This document shows positions 33,660-43,540 of a stretch of DNA of 63,889 nt, in pieces. This DNA comes from Gammaproteobacteria bacterium (GTDB taxonomy: Bacteria > Pseudomonadota > Gammaproteobacteria > Pseudomonadales > Pseudohongiellaceae). Made by a program: the position numbers and the translations under genes. The notes below the pieces were generated by a model, which saw nothing but the letters and a program-made list of their open reading frames with translations, was not told the origin of the DNA and ran no database searches. The DNA lies in contig JAHEGE010000009.1 of the NCBI GenBank assembly GCA_024639905.1, positions 1 through 63,889 on the forward strand. The letters are read 5' to 3'. Position 1 is the first letter of the stretch, and each line of letters starts with the position of its first letter.

Positions 33660-36614
33660 CTAGCGCGATGCCGAGAGAATGGCATCAAAAAGATCGCCCG
33701 ATATTTTGATGATCTGAGCGGCTGCCTGATACGATTGCTGGAAGCGGATGAGATTAGCCGCCTCGTCATCCAAACTCACGCCCGACGCCGCATCGCCAAT
33801 CGCAACGGCGTCGTCATAGACTACTTCGAGGGCCTCAGCCGACATCTTCGACAGAGAATTCACGTTGCCTACGCCGTTGACTAAGGTGATGTAGGCTTGC
33901 ACTGGAATCTCGCCGCCTTCCAACCGTGTGTTTTGCACATTGGCCAAAGCAGAGATAGTGGTGTTATCGCCCAGCCCATCGAAGTTGGGTTTCACGGTGA
34001 AAACGTCGCCTACAGCTGGCGTGTCGCCGAAGCGTAATCGGATGTCACCGAAAACAAGCTCTTTCACCGATTCGTAAGTGCGCTTAGCGAGTAGAGTGTT
34101 CGTCGCAGTGTCGCGAATCTCTACTGTTCTCTCGTCGGTGAACTTGAACTCTAGCGCCTCTTCTACTTCGTTGCCCTGCTTGGCTACGGGTGCGCCCACC
34201 CTAAATTCGATGTCGGTCTTTGCCGAGTCACCTGTCGCATAGATCAGCAGGTCTTCGGAGACTTCTTTGTCACTACTGATCGTGGTTGCCAGGCCCAACC
34301 GAGCCAGGTCTTGAGGCGTTCCTTCGCCAGTCCAATAGTTGCCAAAACCGAAGTCGATGGCGCCACCGTCGTCCGCCGCTTCGTAATACACACGGCCGAT
34401 CACAATGGCATTAGCTCTGCCGAGAAAATTACTCGCTTCTCCGCCGTCGGGGCTACCTAGAACGAAGTTCTCGCCTTCGTTGCCTTCCGTGTTAGCCAGT
34501 ACTAGATTACCTTGGGCATCGATGCTCGCACCTACCCTGGTTGTAGCTGCCTGCGCGTTGATCAAATCTGCCAATGCCCTGGTGTTATCAGGCCTTGTTA
34601 GATCGACGATAGTTGTTCCGTTAATGCTAAGACGACGAGTGGTATCGAAATCGTCTGGACTAATCACTAGAGAGTTGCTCGCGCTTGCTGTCACATCGGT
34701 GGACGCACTCGCTGCGTTTGCCCAGCTAGCTATCTGCTGCGCGCTCAATGTCGTGCCCGAATCAAGATTTAGCGGGCCCAGTGCAACGCCGTTTAACGTA
34801 ATGGCTTGATCGCCGATCAGCGTCGAGCTAAGACCCGTTGTGTTTGACTGCTTGGGAATCGGCAGAGACAACAGCGAGTCCTTGGCGCTTGCTCCGATCT
34901 TGAGCGCAGAATCGAGATAGGCCGCAGTGCCAGTTTCATTTGCGTAGGCGGAGAGGTAGCTAGCGTTCGATTCGATGGGCGTTGCTGACGCAAGCCCCGT
35001 TCTGAATTCGTCAGTAAGCGTCGTTCCTGCTATGTGATTTAGCTGGGTGGTAAAAACCTGCAGCGCCTGTGACTCTGCGAGATCAGGTTGTATCGTTACA
35101 CTGAAACCGGCGCTGCCTTTAGGTATGCGCAAAGCAGGTTCTACACTGTTAGTTGTCACCGCGGCGCTGGTGAGGAAATTAACCTTGCTACCGCCGTCGA
35201 TAGTAGAGGCAGCGAAGAATAAGGGCTGCGCTTGTCCGTATTCGATCTCTGCTGAGATGAGTTTGGTATTGTTAACACTCTGTTGCAGGAGGAGTCGGCC
35301 TGCACTTGCAATCTGTTTGCTGTCGTTAATTGCGACAGAAATGTTCTCAGAGGCACGTAAAGAAGGCGAGACAAAAAATTGTCGGCCATTGACCGGCGTG
35401 TCAGCAGTCTCTACCGCAAGGCCTGCGTATTCAAAGCTTTTGCCGTCATTAGATGACGGTTGGACACTAGTAGACACCCCGCTTGCACTGTCGGTAACAA
35501 GCCATGTCTTGGTCGCAGCGGACCACTGCGCACTAAACCCCCCAGCGACATCTGCGGATGAAGAGAGCGCAGTCGCTTTGACGCCGGCATCCAACGTGCC
35601 GTCTGCATTTGACCCCAGATAAGTCGTTGCGAGACTAAAAAGCACCTGTCCAGTCTCGTTATTCTGGTTCATTCCAGCCGCGTGCACTGTATTCAATGAC
35701 GTGGTTAGCGACTCAACTAAACTATCTAAGTCATCTCGCAGTGGCTCAAACACGTCGTCTCTGAAACTCAACAGGCCGCCAATGGTGCCACCCTTAAGCG
35801 CACCAACATTGAGTTTTTCCCCATAAGGATCAAACAGTATAGCGACGGGCGAGCCGGGAGTGGTCGGGAAGACCGCGCTCAGTGTTTTTGCCTCGTTGGT
35901 CTTGACGAAGGTTGTACTATCACTTGCACCCGCAAGCTTTACGTCGACGCGACCGGCGATGTCGAAGGTAAAGTCCAGCTTTGCGAGTTTCGACATCTCA
36001 TGCATCAAGTGATCGCGCTGATCCAGAATCGCGGGTGGCTGTAGCGATTGCTTCGTGTTCTTGCCCAATTGGCGATTAACTAACGACAAGCTCGTCGCAA
36101 GTTGATTAAGCTCGTCGATGTTAGCCTTAACTTCAGACCGCATCTCGTTGTGTAGTGCCGACAGGTCTGTGGAGATGCTCTGAACCCTTGCCGCGAAAAA
36201 GTTTGCCGACGATAGGAATTCCTGTCGATAGGTTTGCTCCGAGGGATTTGTACTCAGCTTAGTCGCCGACGAGAAGAATTTGTCGATAGCCGCGGACAGC
36301 CCGCCAGTTTCCGAACCCATGAGGTTTATCACACGGTCCGTATATTTAATCATTGGTTCCTGGGCAGCAAGCGAGCTCTGTGCCGTCCGAATACTGCTCT
36401 CAGCAAACTCGTCGTAGGCGCGCTGAATGCCTTGGAGCCGTGCCCCAGTTCCGATGTAACTTACGCCTTGCTGTGAGGGCGCATTCTCTGCGGTCGTAAC
36501 CTCTTGGCGCGAATACCCCTCGGAATTAATATTCGCGATATTATTACTCACGGTCGACAGTGCCTGCCGGTAAAGCTGGGTTGCGGTCGCGCCTATGGTG
36601 AGAAGGTCAGTCAT
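33660..36614 (-). CDS. flgK: Hook-filament junction protein FlgK (enlarged)
   Basis: 984 residues, against about 550 in enterobacteria. Canonical N-terminus (YRQALSTVSNNIANINSEGYSR without gaps in the D0 helix) and C-terminus (VSLDDEAANLIRFQQSYQAA). The extra about 430 residues lie in the middle (about 330-870), Ser/Thr/Ala/Asp-rich and probably extra surface domains of the junction. HAP1, first junction layer on the hook. Confidence 0.95.
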   Translation of the reverse strand: MTDLLTIGATATQLYRQALSTVSNNIANINSEGYSRQEVTTAENAPSQQGVSYIGTGARLQGIQRAYDEFAESSIRTAQSSLAAQEPMIKYTDRVINLMGSETGGLSAAIDKFFSSATKLSTNPSEQTYRQEFLSSANFFAARVQSISTDLSALHNEMRSEVKANIDELNQLATSLSLVNRQLGKNTKQSLQPPAILDQRDHLMHEMSKLAKLDFTFDIAGRVDVKLAGASDSTTFVKTNEAKTLSAVFPTTPGSPVAILFDPYGEKLNVGALKGGTIGGLLSFRDDVFEPLRDDLDSLVESLTTSLNTVHAAGMNQNNETGQVLFSLATTYLGSNADGTLDAGVKATALSSSADVAGGFSAQWSAATKTWLVTDSASGVSTSVQPSSNDGKSFEYAGLAVETADTPVNGRQFFVSPSLRASENISVAINDSKQIASAGRLLLQQSVNNTKLISAEIEYGQAQPLFFAASTIDGGSKVNFLTSAAVTTNSVEPALRIPKGSAGFSVTIQPDLAESQALQVFTTQLNHIAGTTLTDEFRTGLASATPIESNASYLSAYANETGTAAYLDSALKIGASAKDSLLSLPIPKQSNTTGLSSTLIGDQAITLNGVALGPLNLDSGTTLSAQQIASWANAASASTDVTASASNSLVISPDDFDTTRRLSINGTTIVDLTRPDNTRALADLINAQAATTRVGASIDAQGNLVLANTEGNEGENFVLGSPDGGEASNFLGRANAIVIGRVYYEAADDGGAIDFGFGNYWTGEGTPQDLARLGLATTISSDKEVSEDLLIYATGDSAKTDIEFRVGAPVAKQGNEVEEALEFKFTDERTVEIRDTATNTLLAKRTYESVKELVFGDIRLRFGDTPAVGDVFTVKPNFDGLGDNTTISALANVQNTRLEGGEIPVQAYITLVNGVGNVNSLSKMSAEALEVVYDDAVAIGDAASGVSLDDEAANLIRFQQSYQAAAQIIKISGDLFDAILSASR

Positions 36615-36629
36615 GGCTTAGGTAGCTTC

Positions 36630-37022
36630 TTAGTCGAATCGGCGCGGACGCTGAGATGGCATCGCAGCCACGGGAACTGGTGTCTCTTTCGGCGTGGTGA
36701 CACCCATACGATTCGCTGTTACCGAATTAAGCCAATCGGCAATACCGAGGCTCTGGCGACTGGCCATCACTTTCGACACCTCGTCGTAAAACATATCGTC
36801 GAAGAATTCCATCGAGTCGCTCTGTAATAGATCGCTCTTCATCGGTTTGATCGACTCTTTCATAGAATCAGTCATCATTTTGAGAAACAGCGATTCGAAC
36901 TCGGCTGCCACCTTGGAGTTCACCTCAAGCTGGTCGGCATTTACGTTATTGCTTGAGCCTCGAAGGGCGGCTAGACCAGCAAAGTCATAGGCACTTGCAA
37001 CGGGCATTACTAGATCGGCCAT
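36630..37022 (-). CDS. flgJ: Rod-binding protein FlgJ, muramidase domain absent
   Basis: 130 residues comprising only the rod-binding half (VAAEFESLFLKMMTDSMKES, DSMEFFDDMFYDEVSKVMA). The C-terminal glucosaminidase found in about 300-residue FlgJ proteins is missing and the protein ends in a Pro/Arg tail. Order flgI-flgJ-flgK is canonical. A separate peptidoglycan hydrolase must open the wall for the rod. Confidence 0.92.
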   Translation of the reverse strand: MADLVMPVASAYDFAGLAALRGSSNNVNADQLEVNSKVAAEFESLFLKMMTDSMKESIKPMKSDLLQSDSMEFFDDMFYDEVSKVMASRQSLGIADWLNSVTANRMGVTTPKETPVPVAAMPSQRPRRFD

Positions 37023-37023
37023 A

Positions 37024-38175
37024 TTAAATCACCACCAACTGGGCTTTCAGGCTTCCCGCGCGTTTCAATGCTTCGAGGATCGCGATGAGCGCGGAGGGCG
37101 ACGCCCCAACCTGATTGACTGCATCGACAATGTCTTGCAGCTCCACACCCGGCTCCAACACAACCATCGCGTTAGCCGGTTCTTCTACCGTAATCTCGGC
37201 ATTAGTCACCAAGGCGGTATCGCCTTCGGCAAAAGCGCCAGGCTGACTAATCTCGTTAAACGCATCGATGCGAACCATCAAGGTGCCATGAGATACCGCG
37301 GCCGCACCCACGCGCACCGAGCGATTAATCACCGCTGTGCCTGTGCGCGAGTTGATAACGACACGCGCCATTGGCTCACCAGGATCCACTTCCATCAATT
37401 CGATATCGCTCAGAAACCCAACCTTTGCGCTCATCTCCGTTGGCGCGCGAACGGCGATAGAAACCGCATCGATTGCAGACGCCATGCCTTCGCCGTAGCG
37501 CTCGTTAATCGCTGTTGCGATGGCGTTCGCAGTCGAAAAATCGGCGTCGCGCACATTCAGCACAAAATGATCAGCGGTCTCGAACGGCGTCTCGATGAGG
37601 CGCTCAAGAATCGCACCGTTTGGAATCCGTCCCGACGTCGGCACGCCAATTTCAACGCTGGCTCCTGCTGCCCCCGCAGTGACCCCTGTGACGGTCAGAG
37701 ACCCCTGTGCAAGCGCATAGACCTGTCCGTCTATACCCCTGAGCTCTGTCATGATGAGATTGCCACCACGCAGGCTCTCCGCGGTACCCACTGTCGAGAT
37801 ATTGACATCAATACGCTGGCCTGGCTTGGCAAAGGCTGGCACCTCGGCGGTGACTAAAACCGCCGCGAGGTTATCAGTCTGCAGCGGCTGCTGTGCAAAC
37901 TGCGTCGCCAGATTAATGAGGTTATCGCCAAGGTCGAACTCCGACACAGGGCCATCGACGCTAACGCCCAGGCCTGAGAGAAGTGACGTTAAGCTCTGGC
38001 CCGTCACCCTCAGATCTTTGCCGTCGCCCGTACCCGACAGGCCTGCCACTAAACCATAGCCGATAAGCTGATTGCTGCGTACGCCAGCAACATCGACAAG
38101 ATCTTTAATGCGATCGGCGTAGCTTGCACTAGATGCAGCAAGACAGAGAACAAAGACTGTAAGGATTTTTTTCAT
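37024..38175 (-). CDS. flgI: Flagellar P-ring protein FlgI
   Basis: 383 residues with signal peptide (cut near SYADRI), the family start RIKDLVDVAGVRSNQLIGYG and the C-terminal ILEALKRAGSLKAQLVVI. Forms the periplasmic P ring around the rod. One base separates its stop from the flgJ ATG. Confidence 0.97.
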   Translation of the reverse strand: MKKILTVFVLCLAASSASYADRIKDLVDVAGVRSNQLIGYGLVAGLSGTGDGKDLRVTGQSLTSLLSGLGVSVDGPVSEFDLGDNLINLATQFAQQPLQTDNLAAVLVTAEVPAFAKPGQRIDVNISTVGTAESLRGGNLIMTELRGIDGQVYALAQGSLTVTGVTAGAAGASVEIGVPTSGRIPNGAILERLIETPFETADHFVLNVRDADFSTANAIATAINERYGEGMASAIDAVSIAVRAPTEMSAKVGFLSDIELMEVDPGEPMARVVINSRTGTAVINRSVRVGAAAVSHGTLMVRIDAFNEISQPGAFAEGDTALVTNAEITVEEPANAMVVLEPGVELQDIVDAVNQVGASPSALIAILEALKRAGSLKAQLVVI

Positions 38176-38223
38176 AAGTGTGTCTTTCGGTTTAGTTGTT
38201 GATAGTGCTCAGATCGAATGTCG

Positions 38224-38919
38224 TTAGAACGGCCAGAGTCCGTAAAGCGCCTTAACGCCCCAAGGGCCTTTAGTTGCACGAGCAAGCTCACCGACGCCGC
38301 TATAGGAGAACTGCGCGTTCGCAAGTCTTCGCGACAGCACCGTGTTATTCGGCTGGATATCTTCAGGACGTATGACGCCGCGAACGCGAATGTATTCACT
38401 GCCCTCGTTGAGTTCGAGCTGCTTCTCGCCGAAAACGATTAGGTTGCCGTTCTCCATGATATCGATGACTACTACTGAAATACTGCCGGTTAGTGACGCT
38501 GACTGACCGGCAGTGCCGGTCCCGGCGCTACCTATCGATGAACCATCTGTCTCCAAATTTGAGAAGAACTCGCCGGCAGGGAAAAGCGCATTACGCTGCG
38601 CTTCGCCAATGACGTCGTTTGTGGTGGTGCGTTCTGTAGTGAGCCCAGTCACGCGTGAAGCTTGAGCGCTCTCGCTGAGGATGATGGTGATGATGTCGCC
38701 GATCTCAGAGATACCCGCTGCATACGCACGGCCCGCCGGATATAGCCGCGAACCATTGTCCAAAATAGAGCCGGTCGTGCGCGCGACAGTGACGGACTCG
38801 AGCGGGTAGGTCAGTTCGAAACTGTCGTTTGCGACAAGCGAGGTCTCGCTCACGCCCGCGCAGCCTTCAAGCATCGCGAGAATAGTTATACTGATTGCGA
38901 ACTGCTTTATCATCTTCAC
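38224..38919 (-). CDS. flgH: Flagellar L-ring lipoprotein FlgH
   Basis: 231 residues. Lipobox LEGC (Cys about residue 20), GDIITIILSESAQASR motif, and C-terminal IRVRGVIRPEDIQPNNTVLS followed by FSYSGVGELARATKGPWGVK. Outer-membrane bushing of the rod. Confidence 0.96.
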   Translation of the reverse strand: MKMIKQFAISITILAMLEGCAGVSETSLVANDSFELTYPLESVTVARTTGSILDNGSRLYPAGRAYAAGISEIGDIITIILSESAQASRVTGLTTERTTTNDVIGEAQRNALFPAGEFFSNLETDGSSIGSAGTGTAGQSASLTGSISVVVIDIMENGNLIVFGEKQLELNEGSEYIRVRGVIRPEDIQPNNTVLSRRLANAQFSYSGVGELARATKGPWGVKALYGLWPF

Positions 38920-38983
38920 TTTACTGTCCTCGTAGCGAGCGGTTGCCGCTTTGCTTACCTGCGCGGTGTCACCTGGCGGTTAT

Positions 38984-39769
38984 TTATAGGTTGTTGTTGA
39001 GGAAGCGAAGCATGCCATCGGTCGCTGCGATCGCCTTCGAGTTAATCTCATAGGCGCGCTGAGTCTCGATCATGTTCACCATCTCTTCGACTACGTTAAC
39101 GTTGGACGCCTCCAGCGCACCCTGTGTGATCATGCCAGCACCCTGATTGCCAGGCACGCCGACTATAGGGTCGCCGCTGGCGTTAGTTTGCGCGAACAGA
39201 TTACGACCTAGCGGTGTTAGACCTGCTGGATTGACGAAACGCGTCAGCTGAAACTGGCCCACGTTAGCGGCTCCACCGCCCGCGGCGAGTTCTACTGTTA
39301 CTGTGCCGTCGCGTCCGATACTGACGCTAGCCGCATCTTGCGGAATAACAATGGCGGGAATAAGAGACTCACCAGACGCGGTAACGATCTCACCATCCCT
39401 TGATAACTTGAGTGAGCCGTCGCGGGTAAAGGCAGTAGTGCCATCCGCCTGTTGCACGGCGAAGAATCCGCTGCCCGCAATGGCTACGTCTAACGAGTTC
39501 TCCGTAGAGATCATATTGCCCTGACGATGCACCTTCTCGGTTGCAACAACCCGGGTACCAGTACCGAGCATGAGGCCGGTCGGCGTCTCCGAGTTCACAT
39601 CGGCTTGCGATCCGGCTTGTACGATACGCTGGTATAGCAAGTCTTCGAACATCGCGCGGTCTTTCTTAAAGCCCACGGTATTCACGTTCGCGAGGTTGTT
39701 CGCGATTACTGTCATTCGAGTCTGCTGTGCTGAAAGGCCTGTCTTAGCCACCCACATTGAAGCGTCCAT
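38984..39769 (-). CDS. flgG: Distal rod protein FlgG
   Basis: 261 residues, canonical length. MWVAKTGLSAQQTRMTVIAN, NLANVNTVGFKK, and C-terminal QGALEASNVNVVEEMVNMIE with ending DGMLRFLNNNL. Forms the drive-shaft. Confidence 0.97.
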   Translation of the reverse strand: MDASMWVAKTGLSAQQTRMTVIANNLANVNTVGFKKDRAMFEDLLYQRIVQAGSQADVNSETPTGLMLGTGTRVVATEKVHRQGNMISTENSLDVAIAGSGFFAVQQADGTTAFTRDGSLKLSRDGEIVTASGESLIPAIVIPQDAASVSIGRDGTVTVELAAGGGAANVGQFQLTRFVNPAGLTPLGRNLFAQTNASGDPIVGVPGNQGAGMITQGALEASNVNVVEEMVNMIETQRAYEINSKAIAATDGMLRFLNNNL

Positions 39770-39795
39770 CGATTAATCCTCTAATTGCTGTTTTT

Positions 39796-40563
39796 CTAGC
39801 CAGCGCGCATGAGGCGCGAGCCGTCTTTATCCATTTCTTCCGAGCTCTTGATGACCTTCATCTGAGTCTCGAAGGAGCGATAAAAGTCGAGGAGGTTTAC
39901 CATTACCTCAACCGCGCTTACGTTACTTCCCTCGAGCGAACCCGATTCAACTGAAGCGACGTTCGGACCAGACTGGATATCGCCGCCCAATCCGTTAGCC
40001 CCTGACTCTTCAAAAAGTCCGTCCGAACGCCGCGTTAACGTTGTTGCACTCGCGTCTCGAATAAGTAACTGACCTATTGGCTGGGCGAGGGCTTCAGGCG
40101 TATTCGCATCTTGAAAGAACACGGTGCCGTCAGGCGTAATGTTTACTGTGCCATTAACTGGCACAGTGATCGCCCCGCCGCCCTCACCTGCTACCAAATA
40201 GCCGTTTCCCGTCTCTAGAAAACCGTCTAAAGAAACACCAAGGTCGCCGCGTCGAGTAAACGCGATCTCTCCGTTCTCGCCCTGCACGCCCAATACCGTC
40301 GCGTCGTTCATTGCGATATCTAGAGGATTTCCCGTTTCCATTCTTGTCCCTGAATCCAATACTATCGATTCGACACGTGAAGGCACGATAGGCTGAAATC
40401 GAGTTGGAAAACCCGGGCCATTTAACGTTGCAGACTCTGGACGAGACGACTGCGAACGCTTGTATCCAACCGTGGAAATATTGGCGAGATCATTAGTCAG
40501 CTGGACACGCTGAAAACCTTGATTAGATGCTGCTCCTAATGCTGTGAATATCAGCCTGTCCAT
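39796..40563 (-). CDS. flgF: Proximal rod protein FlgF
   Basis: 255 residues. ANISTVGYKRSQ in the N-terminal rod domain and LEGSNVSAVEVMVNLLDFYR near the C-terminus. FlgF continues the rod between FlgB/C and FlgG. Confidence 0.94.
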   Translation of the reverse strand: MDRLIFTALGAASNQGFQRVQLTNDLANISTVGYKRSQSSRPESATLNGPGFPTRFQPIVPSRVESIVLDSGTRMETGNPLDIAMNDATVLGVQGENGEIAFTRRGDLGVSLDGFLETGNGYLVAGEGGGAITVPVNGTVNITPDGTVFFQDANTPEALAQPIGQLLIRDASATTLTRRSDGLFEESGANGLGGDIQSGPNVASVESGSLEGSNVSAVEVMVNLLDFYRSFETQMKVIKSSEEMDKDGSRLMRAG

Positions 40564-40598
40564 ACTTACTCCCTATTCCGTTCTCTCGCCTACTGTGA

Positions 40599-43514
40599 TT
40601 AGCCGCGTATGTTAATGATCGCCGACGTCATCGTACTCGTCGTTTCAATCGCTTTAGCATTGGCTTGGAAGTTTCGCTGAGCAGTAATGAGGTCAACGAG
40701 CTCTGACGTTAAGTCAACGTTTGAGCGCTCGCGTGAACCCGCACGCAGCGTACCGAAGCCGGCTGAACCTGGCTCGCCGTAGCTTGGCGTACCCGAGTCG
40801 GACGTCGCAAAGAAGCTTGAGTCACCGATCTGACGCAGGCCCGTCGGTGAAGAGAAGTTTGCGATGATGATCTTGCCAAGCGATTTTTGTGAACCGTTGG
40901 AGTAACTCGCCACCACGAGACCGTCGTCACCAATGTTCACGCCCACCAAGTCACCTTCCGGCGCACCATTCTGTGACTGGCTTAACACCGCAAACGGCGA
41001 GTTAAACTGCGTGCTCGCGGTGTACGCAATATTTACTGTTGTACCAGTAATCGAGTCGCTTTCTAGTGCGTAAGACGAAAGTGGCGATACTAGCGTTCCA
41101 CTCGTGTCGAACGTCAATTCACCCTTATCAAGGAAGATTGGTGACCAATAGGGGATATTGTTCTCTTCGAAGTCAGCCTTATCGGTTGTCTCTTCCCAGC
41201 TGCCGTCTTGATTCTGAACTACGTAGACATCGGACGCGCCTTCGGTGTCAGGAGCGAGTTCGACATAGGTCGATGTGCTGCCGAATGCTGCGGCCACATT
41301 CTCTAGCCCCCAATCCGAGTGCCCAGTGATCTGAATGAAAGAGTCTGCGCCGGTCGTCGCTCCGCGAACCGTGAGGGCGCCTTCGCCTTCGTCGTAGTTA
41401 ACCTTTATGCCACTTACCGTGCGTCCGAGGCTGTCGGCCATCAGATTGACCTTGTCTTGGAGATGCTTCGTAAACGTACCGATCGAGTACTGGCCTTCAT
41501 CTAGATTGATCTGCGATGAAATGCCATCGACGATAACGGTGAGATTGCGGTTGGCGGCAGTGACGGAGAACGATTCGGTTGCGTCTATGCCCATCGCATT
41601 ACCAACAACAAAGGCAGGCTCAGAGCCTTGTCCGCGCAACGTGGGCAAATTGTTTACCTGTGAGTACTGTGCGCCAACCGCTTGTGTGTCCGTGAAGCCA
41701 AAAAGTGTAGCCGCGAAAGCAGAAGCCTCCGTCAACGCCTCCGGATCTCCTTCTCTATTCAAAGTGATTTCGAGACTAGATTGATCGCCTGTCGTGCCGC
41801 TTTTGAACAGAAATTGTCCGTCTGAGTACTGCACTTCGATCCCATAACGCTGATCACTCGCGGCTAATGCTGAACCGTTAGGAAGCACGTTGCGCATGAG
41901 GAGCACTGACTGCTCTGCATCAAGCGGCAACAACGTCGTTCCGCCATCTGCGGTTAGTGCTACCTTGAAAATATCGGCAGTATCCTGGTCACCAGCTGAG
42001 ACAGAAATCGAGCCCACCTTCGCGGTTACGCTCTGCGTTATTTTGAAGCCTTTATTGACCGCGTCGTACTCGAATACGACATCGCCCCATTCGGCAGCGT
42101 TAGTGGCGTTGCTCAGAGTCTTATTGACTGCGTAGGCGATGTCTTCGGGGGAAAGCTGTTGTGTCTCCACATCTAGTGCGGCGTACTCAGGTATCTCTTT
42201 CTTCAAGACATCGATAATATCTATCGATAGAGCTGTGCCTCCATCTCGAGCGATGGAAAGAGGCGCTGTAGTCATGCCGGCAAAAGAAAACGCCTTACCG
42301 TCGCCAAATTTCTCATTCAGAACGTTAGTAAGCTCAAAGGCGATCTGCTGACCAGACAGCTTTTGCGCCGTCCCCGCCAAATATTCTAAGCCGATATCGA
42401 CGCTCTCTGAACCGTCAATAGAGATCTTGAACATATTCGTCAGCTTTTCTCGTGAAAAGAAGAGCTTGTCAGTATCGGCAAAGGTAGCGTCGGGGTTGTA
42501 ACCTTCCACATCGCCAGCGGCATTAGTTCGCGCAAGAAAGTTTAGCCCGTCCTTGTTATTTGTTAGATTCAAATTGTCTGTATACACAGACCCTTCTGGA
42601 ATCGCTGCTGCGATGGTAGCGGGCTGCGAGACGATCGGTGATGACAGCTGATCGTAAGAATATTTCTTGTAAACCGTACCTGTTGTAATAAGGTATTGCG
42701 CACTGTCCGAGCTTGTGCGCTGAAGGGTTTGCAACTCTGTTGCAGTCTTAATCTCACCGTATTTATTGACGAAGAACTGATCGCCTCCTGAATCAGAAGC
42801 CTGAACCAAGGCAGGATCGACGGCCTGGTCATCGATGAATACATGCGTCTGCCATTTGTTGAACGGATCGTCTGCCGTCGCTGCGGCGGTCTTCACATAA
42901 TAGACTGTCGACAGGTGGGATGAGCCAGATGCTCCGTACACTGTAAAAGAGGTCGTCTTATGATAAGTCTCGGGCTTGTTTGGATTAAATGCGGCGGTAA
43001 TCGGCTCGCTCTGTGAGGGAAGGTTGAGGCCCAGCTCCACATTCGTCGTTGCCTGAAATTCTGAGACCGTGGCGCGCGGAATTGACATCGCCGTCAACGG
43101 CTCACTAAAGTCGGCCTTATTAGTCGAGTCAACTGGCAGTGACATCAGCGCTTGGCCCGCGGCGTTAACCATCTGGTTCTGCTCGTTGAGCATGAAGCCG
43201 CCATTACGCGTATAGACGTTCGTGCCGTCGGTCGTCTTCAACGCGAAGAAGCCGTCGCCCGTAATCGCGAGGTCCAGTGAATTCGCAGAGAATTCGATGT
43301 TGCCTTGGCTAAATTCCTGCACCACCTCTTTGAGTGATACACCCGCGCCCACAACTGACGATGCCTTCTGCAACGGCGAGGTTGCGAAGATATCGCCGAA
43401 GTCAGCGGTTGACCGCTTAAAGCCTGAAGTACCGGCGTTAGCGATGTTGTTTGAGGTGACCGCGAGTTCGGTCGTTGCGGCGTTGAGGCCTGTTAGCGAG
43501 GTATAGAATGACAT
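40599..43514 (-). CDS. flgE: Flagellar hook protein FlgE (enlarged)
   Basis: 971 residues, over twice the about 400 of Salmonella FlgE. N-terminal SFYTSLTGLNAATTELAVTS, NNIANAGTSGFKRS and GDGFFALKTTDG; C-terminal RSNVDLTSELVDLITAQRNF with IETTSTMTSAIINIRG. The roughly 550-residue insertion in the outer domains is Ala/Thr/Asp-rich. Hook universal joint subunit; its length control depends on FliK. Confidence 0.95.
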   Translation of the reverse strand: MSFYTSLTGLNAATTELAVTSNNIANAGTSGFKRSTADFGDIFATSPLQKASSVVGAGVSLKEVVQEFSQGNIEFSANSLDLAITGDGFFALKTTDGTNVYTRNGGFMLNEQNQMVNAAGQALMSLPVDSTNKADFSEPLTAMSIPRATVSEFQATTNVELGLNLPSQSEPITAAFNPNKPETYHKTTSFTVYGASGSSHLSTVYYVKTAAATADDPFNKWQTHVFIDDQAVDPALVQASDSGGDQFFVNKYGEIKTATELQTLQRTSSDSAQYLITTGTVYKKYSYDQLSSPIVSQPATIAAAIPEGSVYTDNLNLTNNKDGLNFLARTNAAGDVEGYNPDATFADTDKLFFSREKLTNMFKISIDGSESVDIGLEYLAGTAQKLSGQQIAFELTNVLNEKFGDGKAFSFAGMTTAPLSIARDGGTALSIDIIDVLKKEIPEYAALDVETQQLSPEDIAYAVNKTLSNATNAAEWGDVVFEYDAVNKGFKITQSVTAKVGSISVSAGDQDTADIFKVALTADGGTTLLPLDAEQSVLLMRNVLPNGSALAASDQRYGIEVQYSDGQFLFKSGTTGDQSSLEITLNREGDPEALTEASAFAATLFGFTDTQAVGAQYSQVNNLPTLRGQGSEPAFVVGNAMGIDATESFSVTAANRNLTVIVDGISSQINLDEGQYSIGTFTKHLQDKVNLMADSLGRTVSGIKVNYDEGEGALTVRGATTGADSFIQITGHSDWGLENVAAAFGSTSTYVELAPDTEGASDVYVVQNQDGSWEETTDKADFEENNIPYWSPIFLDKGELTFDTSGTLVSPLSSYALESDSITGTTVNIAYTASTQFNSPFAVLSQSQNGAPEGDLVGVNIGDDGLVVASYSNGSQKSLGKIIIANFSSPTGLRQIGDSSFFATSDSGTPSYGEPGSAGFGTLRAGSRERSNVDLTSELVDLITAQRNFQANAKAIETTSTMTSAIINIRG

Positions 43515-43540
43515 GCGTGGCTTCCCTTATTTTGCTCTCG

